Part shown: positions 21,608 to 30,578 of the stretch, piece by piece
Layout: every line of letters starts with the position of its first letter
How positions within the stretch are numbered: the stretch's first letter is position 1
Origin: Neoceratodus forsteri
Lineage: Eukaryota > Chordata > Ceratodontiformes > Ceratodontidae
NCBI GenBank assembly: GCA_016271365.2
Contig: CM057453.1
Coordinates: 1,093,826,501-1,093,890,500 of the forward strand
Direction of reading: 5' to 3'
DNA: 64,000 nucleotides
The notes under the pieces: generated by a model
Told to the model about the DNA's origin: nothing
What the model saw: only the letters and a program-made list of their open reading frames with translations
The model's database searches: none
Translations under genes and position numbers: made by a program

Positions 21608-22614
21608 AGTTCCAGGCCTTGGGTCTTTCCGAGCGGTCCTCAATGTAGTTGAGGCGTCCCGTAGAGTCGACCAGAAAATGCTATGCCTTCAAATGGAAAA
21701 GGTTTTCCATTTGGTGTCAGAGCAAGGGTTGGACCCTTCCTCCTGTTCCTTGGCAAGCATCTTGGACTATTTATGGTCCCTTTCTAGTCAAGGGCTTAGG
21801 TCGGCGACCCTAAGGGTGCACCTGGCAGCCATCTCTGCTTACCGGCGCGGGCCGGGAAGCAGTCGGTGGCGGGAGAAGGTGGTCTGGCTTTTTCAAGGCC
21901 TTGATCACATTTCCCTCAGTCGGGAACCCCCACCTCCGTGGGATCTACTGCTGGTACTGGCAAAGCTCATGGGCAAGCCATTCGAACCTATGCACAGGTG
22001 TGCTCTCTCACCTGTGGTGGAAGACCGCCTTCTTGGTGGCTATCACGTCAGCCAGAAGGATGGGAGAGCTCCAGGCGCTTTCCATCAGTCTCCTTACCTG
22101 GTCTTCCACAGGGACAAGGTTGTCCTCGCCCCACCGAAATTCCTTCCGAGGTGGTGTGAAGTTTCACCTTAACCAGGTGTTGACTCTGCCGGTGTTCTAC
22201 CCCAATCACACCTCGGAGGCGAATAGGCTCCATACTCTGGATCCTAGAAGGGCGCCGCTTATTATAAGGAGCGCACGCTGAGTCGGGAGAGGTTCGCCAG
22301 CTGTTTGTCACCCACGCTGAAGCCGCAGTCTGGCAGACCTGCAGCAAGCGGACGATAAGCAGGTGGGTAACCTCCTGCATAGATCTCTGCTTATAAGTTA
22401 GCGGGCATGGAGCCTCCCAGAGGGATAAGAGCTCATTCTACCCGCCATACTGCTGCAACGGTGGCTGCTTCCAGGGACGTCCCTATCCAGGAAATCTGCA
22501 GGGCTGCTACCTGGAAGTCAGCAACACCTTTATTACCCATTACCACATCGACCTTGAGTCACGCCGGATGCTGGTTTTGGGGCCTCGGTTCTCCAGTCTC
22601 TTTTCCCAAGTAAG
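21608..22614 (+). pseudogene. DIRS-5 tyrosine recombinase
   Basis: Shifted frames carry RSATLRVHLAAISAYR (about 21800), PPPPWDLLLVLAKLMGKPFE (about 21930), WKTAFLVAITSARRMGELQAL (catalytic Arg, about 22018-22080), YLVFHRDKVVL and finally GIRAHSTRHTAATVAASRDV (HxxR, about 22425-22485) with a following frameshift before the HYH Tyr region near 22540. HSTRHTAA with AASRD is the alpha-family signature. The stop is at 22611-22613. Confidence 0.9.
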
Positions 22615-22663
22615 TATTGGGGTGTCGTCTTGCCTCCCTCCTCCCGGAGAACTGCTAGGAGTC

Positions 22664-22760
22664 TGCCAATGAGTGTGGATGAACAACATATCCATGTCCC
22701 TAGAAATACAGGTTACTCACCTGTAACAGGAGTTCTAGGAATGGTATATGTTGTTCATCC
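22664..22760 (+). repeat. DIRS-5 internal complementary region (ICR)
   Basis: The first half, 22664-22704, is the reverse complement of the left tip of the element (17161-17200). The second half, 22706-22760, is the perfect reverse complement of the right tip (22928-22982). The ICR therefore contains the junction that joining left and right ends in a circle would give. In DIRS elements this region is thought to template completion of the ends during replication. Confidence 0.95.
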
Positions 22761-22792
22761 CTACCAGTCCCTCGACCTCGGCTGACGCTGCA

Positions 22793-22982
22793 ACCTGAGC
22801 TTCCAGCGGGCCAGATCTGGCGTCATGGGGCGGAGCCGAGAGTTATACCACCCGGGTGGGTGGGAGGAGCAAGCTTGAAGACCTTCCGGCAAGATTTAAA
22901 GCGGCAAGGATACCTGCCAATGAGTGTGGATGAACAACATATACCATTCCTAGAACTCCTGTTACAGGTGAGTAACCTGTAT
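22793..22982 (+). repeat. DIRS-5 right ITR with 27-bp extension
   Basis: About 165 bases match the left ITR in reverse complement. The last 27 or so (CTCCTGTTACAGGTGAGTAA and on) have no counterpart at the left tip, like the right-end extension known in DIRS1 of Dictyostelium. The extension contains the small palindrome TACAGGT-GAGTA-ACCTGTA, which includes a consensus splice donor (CAG/GTGAGT). Confidence 0.94.
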
Positions 22983-23019
22983 TTTTGGTCTAGCAGTCCT
23001 TCAAGGACTTCTGTCTTAA
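22983..23019 (+). pseudogene. DIRS-4 tyrosine recombinase, last codons
   Basis: The bases after the DIRS-5 right end read FGLAVLQGLLS and then TAA at 23017-23019. This matches the C-terminus of DIRS-2 (FGLGVLQGLLS) and DIRS-10 (FSLAVLQVLLS), and directly continues ...RRRAG at 17160. Confidence 0.95.
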
Positions 23020-23096
23020 GCTTCTGTTTCATTAAAGATTTCTGCCTTCCCTCCTCCCAATGGTGTGGGAGTTCCATGATTGTTTGGGAATCTGTC

Positions 23097-23845
23097 CTAA
23101 TGGTGTAACCTGCTGCAAGAGCTGTTTCTCGAAGTAATATAGTACAGTTACGCAAGAACTTACTGTAACAGTAGATCTTCGAGAACAGCTCTTGCAGCAG
23201 GTACTTTCCCTCCCACCATCCCAGCTGGAGGTAGATTCAAGTTCCAATATCCTTCTCCTAGGATCAGGTGTTTCAGCATCTTTCTGACTGCCATTTGGTG
23301 GCGGATCCTCAGTCTCCTCTTCTGATGTCATACAGCGGCCGGGAGTCTCCGGCGGGAGTACTGGGGATTCTGGGGGACTGCCCCCTTACTAAGGTGTAGA
23401 CAGGCATACTCACTGTACAGTTTTGTTGAGTGCCTGTCACAAACCATAAGCCACTCTGTTAATATCATCATTCTAATCTGTAGTATTTGGTTTGTGTAGG
23501 CCACTGAGGAGTGTCCGATACATGCATAACCTCTTTAGAGCATAGAGGAATCATCTGACAACAATCTGACTTGTTTGGAAGGGGGGTGCCATTTGGACAG
23601 GATGTGTACATTTTTTAATGGGGGGGTAACTGTTGGAGACTGTGTACAAAACGGAAATTTCTGGCTACACCCCTGCCCCCTTATGTACTGTGCCTGACGT
23701 CGGGGGCGGTCCCCGCTGAATACTGCTAGCTAGAAAATGTCCGTGGGGTCCTGGTGCCTGCTGGCTTCAGTCCTAATGGTGTAACCTGCTGCAAGAGCTG
23801 TTCTCTAAGATCTATTGTTACGGTAAGTTCTTGCGTAACTTCTTT
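23097..23845 (+). repeat. DIRS-4 ICR (23097-23205) and right ITR (to 23845)
   Basis: The ICR carries the complement of the left tip (GTAACCTGCTGCAAGAGCTG...), then the complement of the right tip (CAGTTACGCAAGAACTTAC...CTCTTGCAGCAGG). The right ITR ends GGTAAGTTCTTGCGTAACT near 23840. It is unusually long because hAT-2 is inserted in it. TGACGTCG near 23697 matches the same position in DIRS-2. Confidence 0.9.
23389..23675. mobile_element. hAT-2, 287-bp hAT MITE inside the DIRS-4 right ITR
   Basis: The insert is flanked by an 8-bp target-site duplication, CCCCCTTA, at 23381-23388 and 23676-23683. Its ends are imperfect inverted repeats: CTAAGGTGTAGACAGG at the left and CAGGGGTGTAGCCAGA read inward from the right. 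CAGGGGTGTAGCCA with an 8-bp TSD is typical of hAT. The interior has no ORF and no similarity I can see to hAT-1. Confidence 0.88.
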
Positions 23846-24318
23846 TCTTGCTAAAGGTGGTGTCTGAATTTACCCTTATTCAAGAGATTCACCTACCCAT
23901 TTATTACTTGGAGCTCTCAAACTGAAGGGAGTCCCTCCATTATACTGTGGATGTCCGCAGGCTCTTACGTTATCATTTGACTCTAACTTGGGGCTCCAAA
24001 CAAACCGACTAATTGTCCCCCGCCCCCAAGAAGTTAGGGGCAGCTGTTTCTAAACAAGCCCTTTCCAAATGATTGGTTAATTATATTGTGTGCTGTTACC
24101 AGAAATACGATATGCCCTTATTTGGCCCGGTTAAAGGCCACTCCATTAGGGGAGTTGTGGCTTCCTTCGCCTCTCTGAGGAATGTCTGCTGCAGATATCG
24201 GCGTAGCTGCTGCCACCTGGAGTTTAGTCCTCACATTCTTTAAGCATTACAGCTTGGACATTGCTTCCAGGCGCAGGGCAGGCTTTGGCCTTGCTGTGCT
24301 GCAGATCCTTCTCTCATG
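23846..24318 (+). pseudogene. DIRS-3 tyrosine recombinase, second part
   Basis: Resuming after DIRS-4, shifted frames read LLKVVSEFTLIQEIHLP, VDVRRLLRYHLTLTWGSK, AAVSKQALSK, then GPVKGHSIRGVVASFASLRNV (HxxR kept as HSIR, about 24130-24180) and FKHYSLDIASRRRAGFGLAVLQ (Tyr, about 24240-24305), with the stop near 24318. Several stops and frameshifts make it non-functional. Confidence 0.88.
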
Positions 24319-24397
24319 AAGGATTCAGTCTTCTCTTCCTCTGTCTACTCCGCCCTGAGCCAAAGGGCCTCTGTACTGCTTGGGACTCGGTCCTACT

Positions 24398-24798
24398 GGT
24401 GTCACATGCTGCAAGAACTCACTCTCAAAGTAAGATTGTACAGTTATGCAAGAACTTCCGTAACAGTAGATCTTTGAGAGCAGCTCCTGGAGCAGGTGCT
24501 GCTTCCCAACAGCCCACCTCCCCGAGGGATTCCTTCTGCATTCGCAGTCGACCTTCTGACCTCTTCCTTGAGAGGAGCATCCTCTGCTCCATCCAGCTTT
24601 TCATCTGTGCGGAGTCTGCGGCAGGAGAACTGAGGTGGCGCTGGGGACTGCCCCTTTGTATGTGGCGTCGGGGGCACTCCACTGTATACTGATGGCTAGA
24701 AGTTTTTTGTGGGGTCCTGGCGCCTGCCAGCTTCAGTCCTACCGGTGTCACCTGCTGCAAGAGCTCCTCTCGAAGATCTACCGTTGTGATAAGTTATT
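24398..24798 (+). repeat. DIRS-3 ICR (24398-24500) and right ITR (to about 24798)
   Basis: TGCTGCAAGAACTCACTCTC...GTAAGATTGTACAGTTATGC is a decayed beta ICR, and 24745-24798 (CACCTGCTGCAAGAGCTCCT...AAGTTATTACATAACT) is its inverted partner. The right-tip donor-like GGTAAGT of the other beta copies is changed to GATAAGT here. Confidence 0.82.
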
Positions 24799-25033
24799 AC
24801 ATAACTCTGCTTTTCGGAAGATGGCCTTCCTGGTGACCATTACATCAGGCAGAAGGATTGAGGGGCTCCCGGCATTCTGAGAGTCTCCTTGCCTGGTCTT
24901 TCACAAGGACGGTCGTCTTTAGCCCCAACCTGAAATTCCTCCCAAAGGTGATATCGGAGTTTCATCTTAACTAGGTAATTATTTTACTGGTGTATTTCAT
25001 CAGCCCATTTTCGAAGGCCAACTACAGACGCCA
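24799..25033 (+). pseudogene. DIRS-6 tyrosine recombinase, middle piece
   Basis: It reads FRKMAFLVTITSGRRIEGLPAF (first catalytic Arg region, about 24815-24880), ESPCLVFHKDG, then in other frames FLPKVISEFHLN and YFISPFSKANYRR up to ...GACGCCA at 25033. A stop follows PAF. Confidence 0.85.
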
Positions 25034-25062
25034 GGAATAAGACCATGATTATTAAAAATTTG

Positions 25063-25240
25063 TTCTAGGGACATGGATATTTTGTTCATCCACACTTATT
25101 GGCAGGTTCCTTGCCGCTTTAAATCTTGCCGGAAGGTCTTCAAGCTGGCTCCTCCCACCCACCCGGGTGGTAAAACTCTCGGCTCCGCCCCATGACGCCA
25201 GATCTTCCTTACCGCTTGGAGGCTCGGGTTCCCTCCTTAA
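25063..25240 (+). repeat. DIRS-7 left ITR
   Basis: It begins TTCTAGGGACATGGATATTT and reads ATCCACACTTATTGGCAGGT, CACCCGGGTGGTAAAACTC and CATGACGCCAGATC, matching the right ITR at 30700-30892 in reverse complement. Confidence 0.94.
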
Positions 25241-25339
25241 CGCTCTGCGATTAAGACTGGTTCCTAATTCTTCGAAAGTTTGAAAATCGAAAAAGTTTTT
25301 TGCTAAAAAGACTTTGGTCTTCTTCTCCTCGCGGCTGCG

Positions 25340-27603
25340 ATGGACAAATAGACTCCCGGTTTCCGGAGGTGCCCTTGCGGGCAGAAGATGTCTAGGACGG
25401 ATCCGCACTCCACGTGCATCTACTGCCTGGGCCTTGAGCACGACCCGCAGGCCTGCGACTTGTGCTCTTCCTTCTCGGCCTACGTCCTTGAAGATCGTGC
25501 TGCCCGATTACAACTGGGGCGCCCCGAGAAGAGAATTCCACCGGTGAAATCTAGAGAGGCCGGTTGGCGGTGTCCAGCGGCGGCTCGGGCGAGATCAGCT
25601 CGAGCAGATGATAGCCCTCGAAGATGAGGAGTGGCGCGGAGCGCTTCTACCTCGGCTGCGGCATTTGTTCCGCTTCTCTCGGTGCCTCGCATTCTGCTTC
25701 TTTCAAGGAGCTTTGTCTGACCCTCTCGCGAAAGGTGAGGGTCCAATTCTTCGGACCTTTTCCAGGTCCAAAAGAGCAAAGTAAGTCTCTCCGTTGCGCT
25801 CTTGGGAGCGGGAAAGATCCCCCTCCCCTTGTCGACAGTCTACTTCGGTCGACCCCTCAGCTTCGGCCACTGGCTTCACGGTGTCCCCGTCAGGTCAGTT
25901 GACAGAGACTCCCGACGATGTGGTCGAGATTTTTCTCGACCCGTTAGACAGGTTGTCGGCTGGACAAGCTGAGAATCCCCTCTCCCCGGTTCCCCCGGTG
26001 AGAGCTGAGGATCCCGTCGGCTCGTCTGTGCCTCCGGTTCTGGAGCCTTCGGTGGGCTCGTCCGAGCCGAGGGGAGTGCCGGTTTCCGACACTTCTCCTC
26101 GCCTTCCTCGGCCTAGTCGAGACTCTCGGTCTCGGACATCCTCGTGTCAACCGATCCCGCCGCCATAGGCGGTCTCCCGGTCTCGGCACCGCGTAGCGCG
26201 CCGCCGCTCTTCCTCGACGAGGGAGGCTTGTCAAGTTGCGTCCGGAGGTACGAGGAACTCATGTGGCAACAGCTCCTTTTGACCGGGAATAAGCCGACCC
26301 AGTCGTCTTCCCCGGCCATTAAGTGGCTGTCACCGGAGCAGCCGAAACAACCCCTCGCTGTAGCCGAGGAGCCTGTTCCCAGGCCGGTTGTTCGGCCAAT
26401 TCCAGCTGCCCCACCGATTCTGGTGGAACCTCCGCCTCCACAGCCATTAGTTGGGGCTCCGACCAAAAATTCTCTGTCGGCCTTGGGTTTGCCCCATAGG
26501 CTGTCGGTCACCCTCACTCCCGATAAACCTCGGCAGGTGGAGGGTGGCTCAGGCCAGAGGCAGCTCTCTAAGGACTCTTCCGAGTCCGATGATGGTTCCT
26601 CCCTCTTCTCCAAGCGCATGGACTTGGAGTCCTCGGGAGGCCAGTCAGTGGACGATAGCCCTTCATCCTTCTTAGGGTTGCTTCGACTCATCTCGGAGTC
26701 CACCGGGATGAAGCTCGAACCCGTTTCCAAAACGGGCCAGGTATCCCCTCATGGAGATTCTGGACCGAGGGGATTCTCCTACGGAGGCCTTTCCGGTGGC
26801 CGAAGCCATAGTGGGTCCGGCCTTGGAACTTTGGCAGCGTCCTGCTTCCTGCCCTGCGCCGTCGGCCAGGATGGCCCGGAAGTATGCGGTCCCTACCGGT
26901 TCCCTGTCCGGTTTTTCGGAACACCCTTCGGCTGAGGGGTTGGTTACCGACAGCGTTTTCCGGCGTGCTGGGAACGGAATCCAAGAAATTGGATTATGCC
27001 GAGTGAAAAGTCTTGCTGCGTCCTCTCTCGGCCTTAGTCAGGCCAGTTCGGCCGTCCTCATGGCACATTTTTCCCATGCCTTGTTGGGCTCCCTGGATGA
27101 GGTTGTCCCTCATCTTCCTCGCGGATCTGCAGACTACGGTCAGGCAGGTGCGGACCAGGGCAGGGCAGTGGCAAAGCAGCAGCCAGACTGCGCTAGACAT
27201 CGGGGACTCATGTGCCAGGTCTGTGGCGGCCGCAGTGGCTATGCGTCGTCTGGCTTGGCTGAGGATATCCACCTTTACCTCGGATACCCAGCACAAGTTG
27301 GCGGATGTTCCCTTTTTGGGGACTGACCTCTTCGGCCCTGGGTTGGAAGGTCACCTGCAGAGGATCGAGAAGTCCAGTGCTACCTTGGACTCGGTCTCTT
27401 CCGCTCAGAAGGACAAAGTCCACAAGCCACAGCTAAGCCCTTCCGTCCTTCTGCGTCCGCGGCGCGCCCGGCCCAGCAACGTCAAGGCCAGCAGGCTCGA
27501 CCTTGGTTTCCCAAGCCCAAGCCGTCGGCTTCCTCCAATAGGAAGCAGGGAGGTAAAGGCCCAGGAAGTTCCTCGGCCGGTCCCTCCTCCAAGCCTGCCC
27601 AGT
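25340..27603 (+). pseudogene. DIRS-7 gag-like ORF
   Basis: ATG at 25340 is followed at the fourth codon by TAG (MDK-stop) where DIRS-5 has Ser. The Cys/His motif then reads CPCGQKMSRTD, HSTCIYCLGLEH, CDLC. Later frames show the acidic and Pro-rich middle (VEPPPPQPLVGAPTKNS, about 26420-26470), DDSPSSFLGLLRLISES, SSAVLMAHFSHALLGSLDEV, VAAAVAMRRLAWLRI and FLGTDLFGPGLEGHLQRI. It ends at TGA 27603, the same place as in DIRS-5 (CCTGCCCAGTGA). Frame changes occur near 25600, 25780, 26160 and 27000. Confidence 0.87.
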
Positions 27604-28420
27604 GATGGGCTGAGGGGTGTCGCCCCTATCCCCGTCACCTCACCCCTGGTTCCCCTCGTGGGGGACGGCTCAGATACTTCCTTTTCCGCCTGGTCCGCTG
27701 TTACCACGGACAGGTGGGTACTGGAGGTGGTGGGAAGAGGCCTCACCTGGAATCGAGCAGGCCCCGCCTCAGAGCTGTCGCACTCGGGGCCTCTGGGTCC
27801 AGAGCCTCACTGGCGGCTCGTCGAGCCGACATCACTCTCCTCCTCCAAAAGGAGGTGATCACGGAGGTGGAGGACCCCCCTTCAGACCCGGGGTTCGTGT
27901 CCAGGTATTTCCTGGTTCCGAAACGGACGGGGGGCTGGCGCCCCATTCTCGACCTACACGACCTGAACAAGTTCCTAAGGTCTCGAACCTTCAGAATGGT
28001 CACTCTGGCACAGATAATACCATATCTGGAACAAGGCGTGTGGTTCTGCTCTCTGGACCTACAGGGCGCGTTCTTTCACGTCCCTATCCGTCCGTCACAT
28101 CGGAGATTCCTCCGCTTTCGAGTGGAGGATCCCTCTTGATTCTGAGCCATGCCCTTGCTATCTCCAGCTCCCAGGGTCTTCACCAAATGCATGGCAGTGG
28201 TGACAGCATTCCTCTGGCGCCGAGGGGTCCGGTGTACCTTACCTGGACGATTGGCTGATAGCAGCCCCTCCAGACGGAGGTGGAGCGGTCCAGATCTCGG
28301 CCTCCAGGTTTGCTCTCAGGTTGGCCTTCTCATCAACGAGGCCAAGTCGTAACTCGAACCGAGCAGGTGATCCTGTTCATCGGGGCAGAGCTCGACTCTC
28401 TTGAGCCAGAGCCCGACTCC
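27604..28420 (+). pseudogene. DIRS-7 reverse transcriptase
   Basis: The 27714-28139 frame is the best RT stretch of this copy: ITLLLQKEVITEVEDPP, GFVSRYFLVPKRTGGWRPI, LDLHDLNKFLRSRTFRMVTL, FCSLDLQGAFFHVPIRPS. A stop at 28137-28139 falls where other copies read E-F-x-AMPFGL. LSPAPRVFTKCMAVVTAFLW follows from 28152, and PYLDDWLIA (about 28235-28262) is in yet another frame; the catalytic Asp pair is kept. Confidence 0.9.
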
Positions 28421-29502
28421 GGCGGACAGGGCCGAGGTTCTTACCTCCTTTGCCCAATCATTTCTGGTTGGGCACATTCCCTGCCGGGACTTCCTGTGCC
28501 TCCTGGGTCTCATGGCGGCCTGTACCAGCGTGGTCCGTTGGGCTCGCTGGCACATGCGCCCCCTTCAGTGGGGACTGGCCAGTCAGTGGTCACAACGCTG
28601 CGATCCTTTGGACCAGCTAGTGATGGTGACACAGGAGATGTGGAACGCTCTCCAGTGGTGGACCGTTCCATTCCATTTGCAGGAGGTATCCCGTTTGTTG
28701 GCCCCGAGCCTACGGTCTCTCTATCGACCGATGCCTCTCTGATGGGTTGGGGTGCCCATCTGGGGAAACACCGAGTGCACGGCCTCTGGTCCCCGCGGGA
28801 GTCCCGATGCCACATCAACCTGCTGGAGCTCCGAGCGGTCCGCCTAGCTCTCACCGCCTTTGCTCTGTTTCTCGGGGGTCAAGTGGTCAGGTCCAGGCGG
28901 ACAATACCACGACCATGTACTACCTACACTCGCCAGGGCGGGCCAGCTCCCTGTTCTATGCAAGGAAGCTCTCCGCATTTGGTCACTGCGTCGCAGCCTG
29001 AGGCAGATCTCCTAGCCATTCATGTGGCAGGAGCCTCCAACACCCTGGCCGATGCCCTGAGCCGGATAGGGGCTGCATCTCACGAGTGGTCTCTCCTGCC
29101 GGAGGTAGTACAAGATCTGTTCTCCTCTGGGGCACACCTCTGGTGGACCTGTTTGCCTCCAGGGAGAACGCGGAGCTGAGGCTGTTTCATGCCCGCCCCC
29201 CTCAGCAGGGCTCGCTGCAGGGGGATGCCTTCTCGAGGCTGTGGACCCTGGGCCTCTTCTACGCCTTTCCCCCATTTCCCTTGATTCACAAGGTGCTTCT
29301 CAGAGCAAGGAGGGACAAGGCGCAGGTGATTCTGATAGCCCCAGACTGGCCCTGCCAGTTCTGGTACCAGATCTCCTCAGCCTCAGCTCCAGGCTCCCGA
29401 GGCAGCTTCCAGCTCACCCGGACCTGTTTCAGCAATCAGGGGAAGGTGTTCCATCCGGACCTTCAATCCCTGCACCTGACGGCCTGGTTCCTGAGCGGCT
29501 AG
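28421..29502 (+). pseudogene. DIRS-7 RNase H and methyltransferase-like domains
   Basis: RNase H: FLCLLGLMAACTSVVRWARW, then in the 28280-29179 frame VSLSTDASLMGWGAHLG (catalytic Asp, about 28710-28765), CHINLLELRAVRLALTAF and ADLLAIHVAGASNTLADALSR. The methyltransferase-like part in the 29086-29502 frame: VDLFASRENAELRLFHARPP, GDAFSRLW, FYAFPPFPLIHKVLLRARRD, VILIAPDWPCQFWYQ, VFHPDLQSLHLTAWFLSG. This is the cleanest reading of the methyltransferase-like domain in the window. Confidence 0.92.
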
Positions 29503-30531
29503 AGTTCCAGGCCTTGGGTCTTTCGGCGAGGTCCTCAATGTTGTTGGGCGTCCGTAAGAGTCGACCAGAAAGTGCTATGCCTTCAAATGGAAGAGATTCT
29601 CCATTTGGTGTCAGGGCAAGGGCTTGGACCCTTCCTCCTGTTCTGTGGCAAGCATTTTGGACTATTTATGGTCCCTTTCTAGTCAAGGGCTTAGGTCGGA
29701 CTGCCCTAAAGGTGCACCTGGCAGCCATCTCTGCTTACGGTGGACGGGGGCAGTCGATGGCGCAGGATAAGAGTGGTCGGGCGCTTTCTCAAAGGCCTTG
29801 ATCACATTTCCCCTCCGGTGCGAGAACCTCCACCTCCGTGGGATTTACTGCTGGTACTGGCAAAGCTCATGGGCAAGCCATTCGAACCAATGCACAGGTG
29901 TGATCTCTCTCACCTGTCGTGGAAGACCGCCTTCTTGGTGGCTATCACGTCAGCCAGAAGGATGGGAGAGCTCCAGGTGCTTTCGATTGAGTCTCCTTAC
30001 CTGGTCTTCCACAGGGACAAGGTTGTCCTGCGCCCCCACCCGAAATTCCTTCTGAAGGTGGTGTCGGAGTTTCACCTTAACCAGGTGCTGACTCTGCCGG
30101 TGTTCTACCCCAGTCACACCTGGGAGGCCCGAATACAGGCTCCATGCTTTGTGGACCCTGAAGGCACAAGCAGCTTATAAGGCCAGCTGACGGTGAAATT
30201 CAGGAGAGGGTCGCCAGCTGTTTTTCACCCACGGAAGCCGCACCTGGCAGACCTGCAGCCAAGCCGGGACGATAAGCAGGTGGGTCACCTCCTGCATAGA
30301 TCTCTGCTATAAGTTGGCGGGCATGGAGCCTCCCAAAGGGATAAGAGCTCATTCTACCCACCCCAGTTTGCTGCATCGGTGGTTGCTTCAGGGACGTCCC
30401 TATCCAGGAAATCTGCAGGCTGCTACCTGGAAGTCAGCACACACCTTTATTACCCATTACCACATCGACCTTGGAGTCACGCCCGGATGCTGGTTTTGGG
30501 GCCTCGGTTCTCCAGTCTTATTTCATAAGTA
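29503..30531 (+). pseudogene. DIRS-7 tyrosine recombinase
   Basis: The 29740-30180 frame gives PPPPWDLLLVLAKLMGKPFE, LSWKTAFLVAITSARRMGEL (catalytic Arg, about 29920-29970), YLVFHRDKVVLRPHPKFL and VSEFHLNQVLTLPVFYPSHT. The C-terminal frame 30314-30532 has GIRAHSTHPSLLHRWLLQ: HxxR is damaged by indels just after HST. TWKSAHTFITHYHIDL (Tyr, about 30425-30475) is kept. Confidence 0.9.
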
Positions 30532-30578
30532 GGGTGTGCGCTTTGCCTCCTCTCCTCCCGGAGAACTGCTAGGAGTCT

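Larger units (their letters stand above)
17161..22982 (+). mobile_element. DIRS-5, alpha-family DIRS, complete end to end
   Basis: This 5,822-bp element has both ITRs, gag, RT, RNase H, methyltransferase-like, YR and ICR. It is inserted in the YR gene of DIRS-4. Removing 17161-22982 leaves GCA GGT TTT GGT CTA, restoring A-G-F-G-L with no target-site duplication. Coding parts contain about ten frameshifts. The marker CACTCATTGG in the left ITR is also found, as its complement, in the ICR and the right ITR. Confidence 0.96.
13188..23845 (+). mobile_element. DIRS-4, beta-family DIRS, split by DIRS-5 and hAT-2
   Basis: Segments are 13188-17160 and 22983-23845. The left end ATCTTACTTGG... is matched by the ICR at 23097 and the right ITR at 23770. 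It is inserted in the YR gene of DIRS-3 between ...RTSPK (13187) and a frame reading LLKVVSEFTLIQEI after 23846. It carries a large internal deletion from RT into the methyltransferase-like domain, and its right ITR hosts a hAT MITE. Confidence 0.92.
8034..24798 (+). mobile_element. DIRS-3, beta-family DIRS, split by hAT-1 and DIRS-4
   Basis: Segments are 8034-10405, 12118-13187 and 23846-24798. DIRS-2 is inserted in its leader, so the left end is outside the window. The right end lies near 24798, where the YR of DIRS-6 resumes. It contains gag, RT, RNase H, methyltransferase-like, YR, ICR and right ITR, but gag runs straight into RT with the usual pre-RT block missing. It is heavily mutated and is one of the older copies. 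Confidence 0.85.
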
